A stretch of 64,000 nucleotides of DNA from Christiangramia salexigens (lineage in GTDB: Bacteria > Bacteroidota > Bacteroidia > Flavobacteriales > Flavobacteriaceae): positions 1,956,501-2,020,500 of the forward strand of contig NZ_CP018153.1 in assembly GCF_001889005.1 (NCBI RefSeq). Reading direction: 5' to 3'. Positions 17,237 through 25,900 of the stretch are shown piece by piece (the stretch's first letter is position 1; every line of letters starts with the position of its first letter). The notes beneath the pieces were generated by a model, which saw only the letters and a list, made by a program, of their open reading frames with translations, had not been told where the DNA came from and did not search any database. The translations under genes were made by a program, and so were the position numbers.

Positions 17237-17815
17237 ATGACAACTGAAGAAATTTTGAGAGAACGAAGTGATTCCACTTGTGAACTTTGTACCTCAAAAG
17301 AAGATTTAAATGTGTATCAGATCCCTGATTCACCTGAAGATGGAACAGATACATCCATTCTAATCTGTAATACCTGCCTGGAACAAATTGAAGATCCCGA
17401 AAAAGTACAGCCTAATCATTGGCGTTGCCTTAATGACAGTATGTGGAGTACGATCCCACCTATACAGGTAATGTCCTGGAGAATGCTGAACAGATTAAGA
17501 TCTGAAGGCTGGCCTAACGATCTTCTGGATATGATGTATATGGAAGATGAGGTTAAAGAATGGGCTAAGGCCGGTTTACAAAGCGGGAACACTTCCGAAA
17601 ATATTGTTCATAAAGACAGTAACGGCGCAACGATAGAAGCCGGAGACAACGTGGTGCTCATTAAGGATCTTAACGTAAAAGGCTCGAGCTTAACAGCAAA
17701 ACGCGGAACGGCTGTAAGACGAGTTTCCCTTGTTCACGATAATGCCGAGCAAATTGAAGGTAAAGTAGAAGGTCAGCAAATTGTGATCCTCACCAAATTT
17801 GTAAAGAAAGTATAG
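17237..17815 (+). CDS. PhnA-domain zinc-ribbon protein
   Basis: Cytoplasmic protein of 192 residues. The N-terminal region has CELC (near 16-19) and CNTC (near 51-54) pairs, forming a probable zinc ribbon. The C-terminal 65 residues are the PhnA domain, with DSNGATIEAGDNVVLIKDL (about 127-145) and the closing IVILTKFVKKV. Despite its name, PhnA is not required for phosphonate use and its role is unresolved. It is followed 61 bases later by the VF530-type gene on the same strand. The family call is secure. Confidence 0.88.
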   Translation: MTTEEILRERSDSTCELCTSKEDLNVYQIPDSPEDGTDTSILICNTCLEQIEDPEKVQPNHWRCLNDSMWSTIPPIQVMSWRMLNRLRSEGWPNDLLDMMYMEDEVKEWAKAGLQSGNTSENIVHKDSNGATIEAGDNVVLIKDLNVKGSSLTAKRGTAVRRVSLVHDNAEQIEGKVEGQQIVILTKFVKKV

Positions 17816-17876
17816 AATATTTTTTAGCTTAAAGCAACTCATAGAACCTGATAGTTTATACCGTTAAAGAAATAAT

Positions 17877-18113
17877 ATGAAACAGGAACAGCCTAATAAT
17901 CCTCTTCACGGAGTAAAGTTGAAAGATATAGTTGAAGAATTAGTTGAGTATTGCGGATGGGAAGAACTGGCATTGCAGATCGACATAAATTGTTTTAAAA
18001 AAAATCCATCGGTTAAATCCAGTCTTAAATTTCTAAGAAGGACGCCCTGGGCACGTGAAAAAGTGGAACGACTCTACCTGAACTCCAATATTCCGAAGAA
18101 AGAAAAGGACTGA
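17877..18113 (+). CDS. VF530 (DUF2132) family DNA-binding-like protein
   Basis: Small protein of 78 residues that is almost entirely the VF530 domain. Key segments are [17 protein letters not shown] (7-23), the GWEEL turn, [18 protein letters not shown] (39-56) and the TPWAREKVE helix. The fold resembles a small helical DNA-binding domain, and it is rich in Lys and Arg. It lies 61 bases after the PhnA-like gene and may be cotranscribed. Function is unknown. Confidence 0.88.
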   Translation: MKQEQPNNPLHGVKLKDIVEELVEYCGWEELALQIDINCFKKNPSVKSSLKFLRRTPWAREKVERLYLNSNIPKKEKD

Positions 18114-18129
18114 CATACTTCAACACTTA

Positions 18130-18269
18130 GATTTCTCCCTGCGGTCTAAATGACTCACTTGATAATGAAATCTATAATTAAAAAGGCCATCTTACTTTCA
18201 GTCATTTCGAAGGAGCGAAGCGACTGAGAAATCTCATTTCTCAACAGATTTCTCCCTGCGGTCGAAATA
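18130..18269. repeat. Cluster of small dispersed (REP-like) repeats
   Basis: Three related units: GATTTCTCCCTGCGGTC plus TAAATGAC at 18130-18154, an inverted unit GTCATTTCGAAGGAGCGAAG continuing to 18234, and a third unit at 18247-18269 in the same direction as the first. Together they can fold into imperfect hairpins. The core GATTTCTC..GCGGTCGAAAT resembles intergenic repeats seen in many Flavobacteria. They sit between VF530 and the terminator of the M49 gene. Confidence 0.7.
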
Positions 18270-18313
18270 CCTCTCTATTGAAAACTTAATTGAATTTAAT
18301 ACTCCATACAAAC

Positions 18314-18347
18314 AAAAAAAGCGCGGCTCAAGGCCGCGCTTTTTTTA
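18314..18347. terminator. Strong bidirectional terminator
   Basis: Stem AGCGCGGC / GCCGCGCT with a five-base loop, flanked by seven A on the left and seven T on the right, so it can stop transcription from both sides. It lies 18 bases beyond the stop of the M49 gene on the minus strand. Confidence 0.9.
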
Positions 18348-18365
18348 TTATCAATTGTAACTGAA

Positions 18366-20435
18366 TTATTGCACTTCTGCAGGTTCAGCTTCTTTAACCT
18401 CAGCTTTCTTAGCAAGAAAACTATAGTTTTTTGCATACTCCATCATTTGCGCTTTGAAAGACTCTGGTTGAGTCACCTTGATCGCAATGATCTCCCCGTT
18501 CTCGTCCATTTCCGGAACAAGCACAGGATTTACAAATCCGCTATAAGGAGCCGATTTGAATTTAGAATTTCTATCCAGCACCTCTTTATGGATTTCCTGA
18601 TCTACTTTTACCCCGTAATTTTCAACAAGGTTTTTAGCAGCTTCATAGTCACCTTCAGATTTGATCCTCTGTGTTTCCTTTAAAAGCTGTCCAAATAACT
18701 CACGAAGTTTATCGTAGTCCATGATATCATAGTAAGTCTTACCGTCCTTCTGAACTTTCTCTATCACTCCGTCTTTCTTACCTTTTTCAAAAACCCATGC
18801 ACTCACCCATTGGCGATTTCTCATGTGAGCTTCTTCGATATCATCTCCCTGATTAATTCTAACCAGCTGAGTAAGCAATCCGTTTCTTATATAATCATTA
18901 TAAGCGGCCATTCCCAGCTTTCGGTGATCATCTGTTAATCCAAGTTCTTCAAGTTTTGGATCCATCAGGTAATACAACCCAACTAGATCTGCACGGCCTT
19001 CCTCTAAGGTAGAGGCATAACTCTTTAAAGTTTCCTTGGTCTCACCCACACCTTCATTTAACTGACCAGAAGCGTGACCTACAACCTCATGTAAAGCAGT
19101 ATGCAGTTTATCGGCTTCCTTCCCGTACTTTTCAGACAGGCTTATCTCTTCCTCGTCATGAGCGAATTCCTTCAGTTTATCTGAACCTCCGGCATTCTCA
19201 TAAGCATTGATGATATTTCCAAGGGACACAGATTTACTTCCATGCATTTTCCTTATCCAGCTTGAGTTAGGAAGGTTAACTCCAATAGGTGTACTTGGTG
19301 ATGCATCACCTGCTTCTCCAGCTACGATCACTGTTTTATAGGTAACACCAACAACCGAATCCTTTTTATGAGCATCCATAATAGGTGAATTATCTTCAAA
19401 CCACTGGACGTTCTTTTCTACTACGCTCATCTTTTTGGACATATCAAAATCCTTGATCTGAACGATATTTTCATATGAACCGCGGTAGCCCATAGGGTCA
19501 TTATATACTTCAATAAATCCATTGATGTAATCAATATTCCCTTCAGTAGCTTTTACCCAGGCCACGTTATAATCATCCCAGGTCTTAAGATCACCTGTTC
19601 TGTAATATTCTATAAGTAAACCAATAGCTTCAGCCTGTTTTGGGTTCTCGGCTACGCCCTTTGCTTTTTCAAGCCAAACGATGATCTGATCTATCGCATC
19701 TCCATAAAGTCCACCACTCTTATAAACCTTTTCCTTTAGTTGACCATTTTCCTTAACCAGTTTGGAGTTCAATCCAAAGGCAAGAGGCTTCTTAGGATCA
19801 GCCGACTTCTTATTGGCATAGAATTTCTCCACATCTTTGGCGGTCACCCCTTCTCCATAGAAGTTCACTGCAGAACCTTCAACCAGACCTTTAGACTCAT
19901 CAAGGTTTACTTTTTTCATGTCTTTATCATTAAAGATCACATCAAAAGCTTCTCCCTTAAGTTCAGTATTGGTTTCAGATAATAAAGCTTTCAGATATTC
20001 CTGAGAAAATCCGGGTTTAAGCTTATCGTTAGAATAATGGTGGTGAATCCCGTTAGAGAACCAAACTCTTTTTAAGTAAGTTTCAAATGCTTTCCAGTCC
20101 TCTGTAGACTTATCACCCTGATAGGCTGTATAAATATTTTGAAGCGCTTCACGAATCACAAGATTATGTTTGTAATTCTGATCCCACATGATATCTCTTC
20201 CGGCAAGCCCAGCCTGAGTTAAATAATAAACCAGCTTTTGCTCTTTTAGGCTTAGATTTTCCCATCCCGGGATCTGATACCTCAGGATCTTTAAATCTGC
20301 AAACTCATCTACTTTAAAATTAAAATCTTCAGAAGTTTCCACTTCAGGTTTTTCTGCTTCCTGAGATTCTTTTTTATCGCAGGCAGTAAAGGCCATTGCT
20401 GAAGCCAGCAAGGCTACACTAAATATTTTTTTCAT
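18366..20435 (-). CDS. M49 family metallopeptidase (dipeptidyl peptidase III-like) lipoprotein
   Basis: Zinc peptidase of 689 residues. I start at the ATG at 20435 because it gives a clean lipoprotein signal (MKKIFSVALL..AFTAC, Cys19); a further 15 codons upstream would spoil it. The M49 zinc motif HEVVGH (449-454) is followed by EEGRAD (478-483), where Glu supplies the third ligand, as in dipeptidyl peptidase III, which has a six-residue HExxGH. The length matches known Bacteroides enzymes. It should remove dipeptides from peptide N-termini in the envelope. Some automatic annotations wrongly call these dihydrofolate reductase. A -7 box lies upstream and a strong terminator follows. Confidence 0.9.
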   Translation of the reverse strand: MKKIFSVALLASAMAFTACDKKESQEAEKPEVETSEDFNFKVDEFADLKILRYQIPGWENLSLKEQKLVYYLTQAGLAGRDIMWDQNYKHNLVIREALQNIYTAYQGDKSTEDWKAFETYLKRVWFSNGIHHHYSNDKLKPGFSQEYLKALLSETNTELKGEAFDVIFNDKDMKKVNLDESKGLVEGSAVNFYGEGVTAKDVEKFYANKKSADPKKPLAFGLNSKLVKENGQLKEKVYKSGGLYGDAIDQIIVWLEKAKGVAENPKQAEAIGLLIEYYRTGDLKTWDDYNVAWVKATEGNIDYINGFIEVYNDPMGYRGSYENIVQIKDFDMSKKMSVVEKNVQWFEDNSPIMDAHKKDSVVGVTYKTVIVAGEAGDASPSTPIGVNLPNSSWIRKMHGSKSVSLGNIINAYENAGGSDKLKEFAHDEEEISLSEKYGKEADKLHTALHEVVGHASGQLNEGVGETKETLKSYASTLEEGRADLVGLYYLMDPKLEELGLTDDHRKLGMAAYNDYIRNGLLTQLVRINQGDDIEEAHMRNRQWVSAWVFEKGKKDGVIEKVQKDGKTYYDIMDYDKLRELFGQLLKETQRIKSEGDYEAAKNLVENYGVKVDQEIHKEVLDRNSKFKSAPYSGFVNPVLVPEMDENGEIIAIKVTQPESFKAQMMEYAKNYSFLAKKAEVKEAEPAEVQ

Positions 20436-20456
20436 GCTTGTTAAAATTGTGAAGCC

Positions 20457-20464
20457 CAAAGTTA
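20457..20464 (-). promoter_or_regulatory. Candidate -7 box of the M49 peptidase gene
   Basis: On the minus strand the bases read TAACTTTG, matching TAnnTTTG, 21 bases before the chosen ATG at 20435. This supports the shorter start, since the longer start at 20480 would lie upstream of the box. Confidence 0.48.
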
Positions 20465-20613
20465 ATAATAAAGAGGGCAAATCATTAAATTATTTTACCC
20501 TCCCCTATACTTTGAATAAAAGACTATTAATTAAACTCTCAAATTTCTATTATTTACTCATTCAGAATCAGATTACGCGAAATAGAACGCTATCACACAT
20601 CCTGAATTTTGAC

Positions 20614-22002
20614 CTACTCACTCAGCTTTGTAAAATATTTATAGAACCACGGAATAGTTTCTATTCCTTTAAAGTAATTCCAGACTCCAAAGTTCTCATT
20701 AGGAGAGTGAATAGCATCGGTATCCAGACCAAAGCCCATTAAAATGATCTTGCTCTCCAATTCTTTTTCGAAGAGGGATACAATTGGAATACTACCTCCA
20801 CTGCGCTGCGGAATTGGAGTTTTGCCGAATGTCGCTTCGTAGGCTTTGCTCGCTGCCTGATATCCTGTTGTATCAATTGGAGTCACATATGGGAATCCGC
20901 CATGATGTGGCTTCACCTTTACCCTAACTCCTTTTGGCGCAATGCTTTCAAAATGATTTTTAAAAAGTTCGGTGATCTCTTTCCAGTCCTGATCGGGTAC
21001 TAATCTCATAGAGATCTTAGCATAAGCTTTAGATGGAAGTACAGTTTTGGCTCCTTCGCCAATATATCCACCCCACATTCCATTTACATCCAGCGTAGGC
21101 CGGATGGATCCACGTTCCAGAGTAGAGTAGCCTTCTTCTCCATAAACAGCATCAATATCCAGTTTTTCGCGATACTCGTCTAAACTGAAAGGAGCTTCTG
21201 CCATCTTTTCTCTTTCCTCATTGCTAAGCTGCTCCACTTTATCATAAAATCCGGGAATAGTAATATGATTATTTTCATCTGTAAGCGAACCGATCATTTT
21301 GCTTAATACATTCAAAGGATTGGCCACTGCTCCGCCATAAAGTCCTGAATGCAAGTCTCTGTTGGCTCCCGTAACCTCAACTTCTACATAAGACAAACCT
21401 CTCAATCCTGTTGTGATGGAAGGCACATCTTTAGCGATCATTCCGGTGTCTGAAATCAAGATAACATCATTGGCCAAACGATCTTTATATTCTTTAATAA
21501 ACCAATCCAGATGCTCGCTTCCAACCTCTTCTTCCCCTTCTATCATGAATTTCACATTACAGGGAAGCTCATCGTTTTTGGTCATATATTCCAGCGCCTT
21601 AACATGCATATACATCTGCCCCTTATCATCACAGGCTCCTCTGGCAAAGATCGCTCCTTCAGGATGTATCTTGGTTTCTTTGATCACCGGCTCAAAAGGA
21701 GGTGAATCCCATAAGTCCAGTGGATCTGGCGGTTGCACATCATAATGACCGTAAACCAATACAGTTGGAAGATCTTTATTTATTATTTTTTCTCCATACA
21801 CCACGGGCTGCCCAGGAGTACTACAAACTTCCGCTAGGTCGCATCCCGCTTCCATAAGTCTTTCTTTTACAGCTTCAGCCGTTTTAAGCATATCAGATTT
21901 ATAAGCAGGATCGGCACTGATGGATGGTATTTTAAGCAATTCTTTAAGTTCATCCAGGAAACGCTCCTTATGTTCCCCGATGTAATCTTTTATTGTATTC
22001 AT
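20614..22002 (-). CDS. M20 family dipeptidase
   Basis: Zinc-dependent dipeptidase of 462 residues, cytoplasmic because no signal peptide is seen. Metal-site motifs appear in order: VYGHYDVQPPD (near 83-93), RGACDDKGQ (near 121), MIEGEEEVGSE (near 153-163) and a late His in TDAIHSPNE. The length and the LWDSPPFEP segment place it with the carnosinase/PepV-like dipeptidases. It lies 178 bases upstream of the M49 gene on the same strand. Together they could complete peptide breakdown to amino acids, one in the envelope and one in the cytoplasm. Confidence 0.92.
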   Translation of the reverse strand: MNTIKDYIGEHKERFLDELKELLKIPSISADPAYKSDMLKTAEAVKERLMEAGCDLAEVCSTPGQPVVYGEKIINKDLPTVLVYGHYDVQPPDPLDLWDSPPFEPVIKETKIHPEGAIFARGACDDKGQMYMHVKALEYMTKNDELPCNVKFMIEGEEEVGSEHLDWFIKEYKDRLANDVILISDTGMIAKDVPSITTGLRGLSYVEVEVTGANRDLHSGLYGGAVANPLNVLSKMIGSLTDENNHITIPGFYDKVEQLSNEEREKMAEAPFSLDEYREKLDIDAVYGEEGYSTLERGSIRPTLDVNGMWGGYIGEGAKTVLPSKAYAKISMRLVPDQDWKEITELFKNHFESIAPKGVRVKVKPHHGGFPYVTPIDTTGYQAASKAYEATFGKTPIPQRSGGSIPIVSLFEKELESKIILMGFGLDTDAIHSPNENFGVWNYFKGIETIPWFYKYFTKLSE

Positions 22003-22324
22003 AAAGCCAATTTTCGAATTTCCGTAAAGTTAATAAGATAAGATGAGTCAGCGAATTAAACTCACGAGACTTAATTAATCCCTATAATGACCGAAAAATA
22101 ATGCTAAACCATTTTGAATACACCTGCCCCATTTCTTCTGAAGGACACCGAGCCGAAGAAGCTAACCGGTTAAATTTCAAAGTAAAAAATTTCATCAAAA
22201 GTATAATTTTAACATTCTTCATCTAAGGCCAAATAAGTCACTGACAATGAAAGTCTTTTATTATTGAAAGCTCCTTAAAACTTAGTTTTGTGAAAATTCG
22301 ATGTAGATTTTTTTCCACTTGCTA
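22003..22324. other. Intergenic region with no recognisable gene
   Basis: This AT-rich stretch between the M20 dipeptidase start and the tRNA-Leu promoter shows no coding signal on either strand. A TAAAGTTA sequence just upstream of the dipeptidase is a one-mismatch -7 box on the minus strand. A diverged ACCGAGCCGAAGAAGC patch faintly recalls the dispersed repeat. I see nothing else. Confidence 0.5.
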
Positions 22325-22354
22325 TTTGATATTTCAAAGTTCTGTTTATATTTG
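22325..22354 (+). promoter_or_regulatory. Promoter of tRNA-Leu
   Basis: TTTG at 22325-22328, 18 bases, then TATATTTG at 22347-22354: a good match to the Bacteroidota -33/-7 pair. Transcription should start near 22361, giving a leader of about 57 bases before the tRNA. Confidence 0.62.
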
Positions 22355-22377
22355 CATCCGCTTAGGTAATCAAGCGC

Positions 22378-22408
22378 ATTTCACAATGAGTCCTAAGTGT
22401 TGTGAAAT
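22378..22408 (+). repeat. Inverted repeat in the tRNA-Leu leader
   Basis: Perfect 9-base arms ATTTCACAA / TTGTGAAAT with a 13-base loop, ending nine bases before the mature tRNA 5' end. It may be a processing or stability element of the precursor, or a protein-binding dyad. Confidence 0.5.
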
Positions 22409-22417
22409 AGAATAAAT

Positions 22418-22499
22418 GCGGGCGTGGTGGAATTGGTAGACACGCTAGACTTAGGATCTAGTGCCGCGAGGTGTGAAGGTTCGAGTCCTTTCGCCCGCA
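22418..22499 (+). tRNA. tRNA-Leu (anticodon TAG)
   Basis: The 82-base gene folds as a class II tRNA. The acceptor arm pairs GCGGGCG (22418-22424) with CGCCCGC (22492-22498), with discriminator A at 22499. The anticodon stem CTAGA/TCTAG encloses loop CTTAGGA with anticodon TAG, reading CUA leucine codons. The long variable arm and the GGTTCGAGTCC T-arm are present. CCA is not encoded. A good promoter lies upstream and a strong terminator follows eight bases later, so it is a single-gene transcript. Confidence 0.96.
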
Positions 22500-22506
22500 C
22501 TCAAAG

Positions 22507-22536
22507 AAAAGCCGACTTTTTTAAGTCGGCTTTTTT
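22507..22536 (+). terminator. Terminator of tRNA-Leu
   Basis: Twelve-base perfect stem AAAAGCCGACTT / AAGTCGGCTTTT with a four-T loop and further T residues. Clear intrinsic terminator. Confidence 0.9.
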
Positions 22537-22582
22537 GCTTTTGCTCCCGACCCATTGCAATCCTGTTGCACTTTTTAATTCC

Positions 22583-22590
22583 TATATTTG
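22583..22590 (+). promoter_or_regulatory. -7 box of the metal-efflux operon
   Basis: TATATTTG, exact TAnnTTTG match, four bases before the GTG start of the small Cys/His-rich protein. TTG triplets lie upstream at 22555 and 22566, though neither is at ideal spacing. The likely transcript would be nearly leaderless. Confidence 0.5.
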
Positions 22591-22594
22591 TAAG

Positions 22595-22897
22595 GTGAAA
22601 CTACTAAGCATCATACTCTCATTCTATCTGGTTGGATTAACCTTCATGCCTTGTGAGGATGAAGTTGTTCAGGAAAATGAAAGTAGAGATCAATTGGCAG
22701 AGCACTCTACGGATAATGGTCTCACCGACACATGCACTCCTTTTTGCCAATGTCATTGCTGCCATGCGCATGTATTAACTTTTACGAGTCCTGCACTAGA
22801 CTTTAGTACCAAAGGAATATCTACACTAATAGCAGATCTCAAACAACATTCCGGAATGGAGATCCCAAAATCCCATTTTCAACCTCCACGGATTTAA
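22595..22897 (+). CDS. DUF6660-like small Cys/His-rich exported protein
   Basis: Protein of 100 residues with GTG start at 22595. The open frame reaches back through the tRNA gene, but that part cannot be coding; the GTG falls just after a -7 box and opens a hydrophobic signal segment (about 1-18, ending near CEDE). The centre has an unusual CTPFCQCHCCHAH cluster (five Cys and three His in 13 residues), very likely a metal-binding site. It precedes the CzcA/CusA pump by 84 bases. Small proteins of this type precede metal efflux genes in Bacteroidota and match what I know as DUF6660. A role in metal capture or sensing is inference. Confidence 0.72.
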   Translation: MKLLSIILSFYLVGLTFMPCEDEVVQENESRDQLAEHSTDNGLTDTCTPFCQCHCCHAHVLTFTSPALDFSTKGISTLIADLKQHSGMEIPKSHFQPPRI

Positions 22898-22981
22898 TTC
22901 AGTTTTAGCGGACACTCATGTCCATTTTTTAAGGAACTATTCCTTTCCAAATAGATTTACTGAATTTAAATCAAAAATTTT

Positions 22982-25900
22982 ATGATCAACAGAATCATTG
23001 ATTTTTCAATCAATAATAAATTCATTGTTGGGCTATTAACCTGCGTTTTGATAGCTGCAGGAATTTGGAGTATGATCAAAGTACCCATAGATGCTCAACC
23101 CGATATTACCAATAATCAGGTACAGGTGATCACCCAGGCACCTAATCTGGGGACACAGGATATTGAACAATTTGTTACTTATCCTGTAGAAATAGAAATG
23201 AGCAATCTTCCCGGGGTTAAGGAGATTCGCTCGATATCCCGTTTCGGACTTTCGGTGGTTACCATCGTTTTTGAAGACGATATGGGAACTTACCTGCCAC
23301 GACAACTCGTAAGCGAAAAACTTAATACAGTTCGTGACGAAATTCCGGATGGTTTTGGACAGCCTTCCATGGGGCCAATTTCAACAGGGCTTGGAGAAAT
23401 TTTCCAATACACCCTTAAAGTCGAGGAAGAATATAAAGACGATTATACTCCTACCGAATTAAGAACCATCCAGGATTGGATAGTAAAGCGACAAATGTCC
23501 ATGGTACCCGGAGTTGTTGAGGTGAATGGTGTTGGCGGAAGGATCAAGCAATATGAAGTTGCTGTAAATACCGAAGAGTTGAGAGCCATTGGTCTTACCA
23601 TCTCAGATGTATTCAATGCACTTGAAATGAACAACCAGAATACGGGTGGTGCTTATATTGAAAAGAATCATCAGGCAAACTTTATTCGCGGCGAAGGTCT
23701 GGCCAGAAATATCTCAGATATTAAGAATATCGTGATCAAGAATTCTCAAGGGATTCCCATCACCATAGATAATATCGCTGAAGTAAAAATAGGCAGCGCC
23801 GTAAGGTATGGTGCTCTGACCAAAAATGGTGAGGGCGAAACCGTGGGCGGAATGGTCATGATGCTCAAGGGCGCAAATTCCAATGAAGTAGTTGAGAACG
23901 TTAAAAACAGGATCACCCAGATCCAGAAATCACTTCCTGAAGGCGTCTCAATAGAACCATTTTTAGACAGAAGCGAACTAATTTCCAAAACCACTTCTAC
24001 AGTCACCCAAAATTTACTTGAAGGGGGGCTAATCGTGATCTTTGTACTTGTAGTACTTCTGGGAAATTGGCGCGGTGGTTTGATCGTCGCCTCCACCATC
24101 CCATTGTCCCTATTGTTCGCATTTATTATGATGAACATATTCGATGTTTGGGCCAATCTTATGAGCCTGGGTGCTATCGATTTTGGGATCATCGTAGATG
24201 GAGCAGTTATAATTGTGGAAAGCACCGTATTTGTTATTTCTCAGAAACTACGATCTAATAAGCCGGTCACGCAAAAAGAGAAGGATGAGATCGCAGCTTC
24301 TTCATCTAAGAAAATGATGAATTCCGCATTTTTTGGTCAGCTAATCATCCTTATCGTTTTCCTCCCCATTTTAGCTCTGGAAGGGGTGGAAGGTAAAATG
24401 TTCAGACCCATGGCGCTTACATTTATCTTTGCCATGGTCGGGGCCATGATCCTTTGTCTAACCTATGTTCCAATGCTGTCATCGGTGTTTTTAAAAGAAA
24501 GCAGGACCACGAAAAGATCCTGGGGAGATAAGGTCGTTCACTGGTTACAACTCAGGTATGAACCTGTTCTTAATTGGTCACTTGGTCATGCAAAAATATT
24601 GGTAGGTGGAGCCCTAGGATTATTGCTTATTAGCATATTGATCTTCACCAGGATGGGTGGAGAATTCATTCCACAGCTCGATGAAGGTGACATTGCATTT
24701 CACATTATTCAAAAACCGGGAAGCTCTTTGGCTGAAGGCGTTAAAACCTCTACCAAGATCGAGTCACTTTTACTTGATGAATTTCCTGAAATAGAACAGG
24801 TAGTGACCCGTTTTGGAGTATCTGATGTTCCAACCGATCCGATGCCAATGGATATTGGAGATAGCTTTATCATTTTAAAACCAAGGTCTGAATGGGTTTC
24901 TGCTGAAAGCAAGGATGAACTTATCGCTAAGATCAAGAAGACCTTAAGTGTTGTCCCCGGCGTAAGCTATGAATTTACGCAGCCTGTTGAAATGCGTTTC
25001 AATGAATTGCTTACCGGAGTACGAGAGGATATCGCGGTGAAGCTTTATGGTGAAGACCTTAATGTACTTGCAGAAAAAGCGAAGGAAATGGGTAGCCTCA
25101 TTAGTCAGGTAGATGGTGTTGGAGACATGAAGGTTGAAGCCTCCGTAGGTTTGCCGCAAATCACAGTAGATTATGATAGAAATAAACTCGCTCAATATGG
25201 TTTGAATGTAAATGAGCTGAATTCCCTGATCCAGTCGGCTTTTGCAGCCGGAAAGGCCGGAGTGATCTTTGATGGGGAGAAGAAATTTGATCTGGTAGTA
25301 AGACTAACCGAAAGTCAGCGAAAAGATATCAGCAATATTAAAAATCTATATGTTAGCCTGCCTTCCGGAAGTCAGATCCCACTTAAAGAAGTAGCCGATA
25401 TAAGCTACCTGCCCGGCCCTATGCAAATTAGCCGCGATAATACACAAAGAAGAACTTATGTTGGAGTCAATATTCGGGACAGGGATGTGAAATCTGTAGT
25501 GGAAGATATTCGGGAAAAACTTGATTCTGAACTCCAGCTACCTCCGGGATATTATATACGGTATGGAGGTGCTTTCGAAAATTTTGAAAGAGCGAGTAAG
25601 CGTTTACTACTGGTAGTTCCAATCGCGCTTTTGCTGATATTCATCTTTATTTATTTCGCTCTTAAGTCATTTAGGCAAACAACTATGATCTATATGGCGA
25701 TCCCTCTGGCGGCCATTGGCGGAGTATTCGCATTGTGGTTAAGAGGAATGCCTTTTAGTATTTCTGCAGGTGTTGGCTTTATCGTTCTTTTTGGAGTAGC
25801 AGTGCTTAACGGACTGGTCCTTATAAGTGGGTTAAACGAGCTTAAGGCCGACGGCGTTACCGACTTGGGAGAAAGAATACGTCTTGGGACTAAAAGACGT

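Noticed and set aside
22424-22594. Open frame reading from inside tRNA-Leu into the small Cys/His-rich protein
   Set aside because: The first 57 codons cover the tRNA and its terminator, so they cannot be coding; the GTG at 22595 after a -7 box is the better start.
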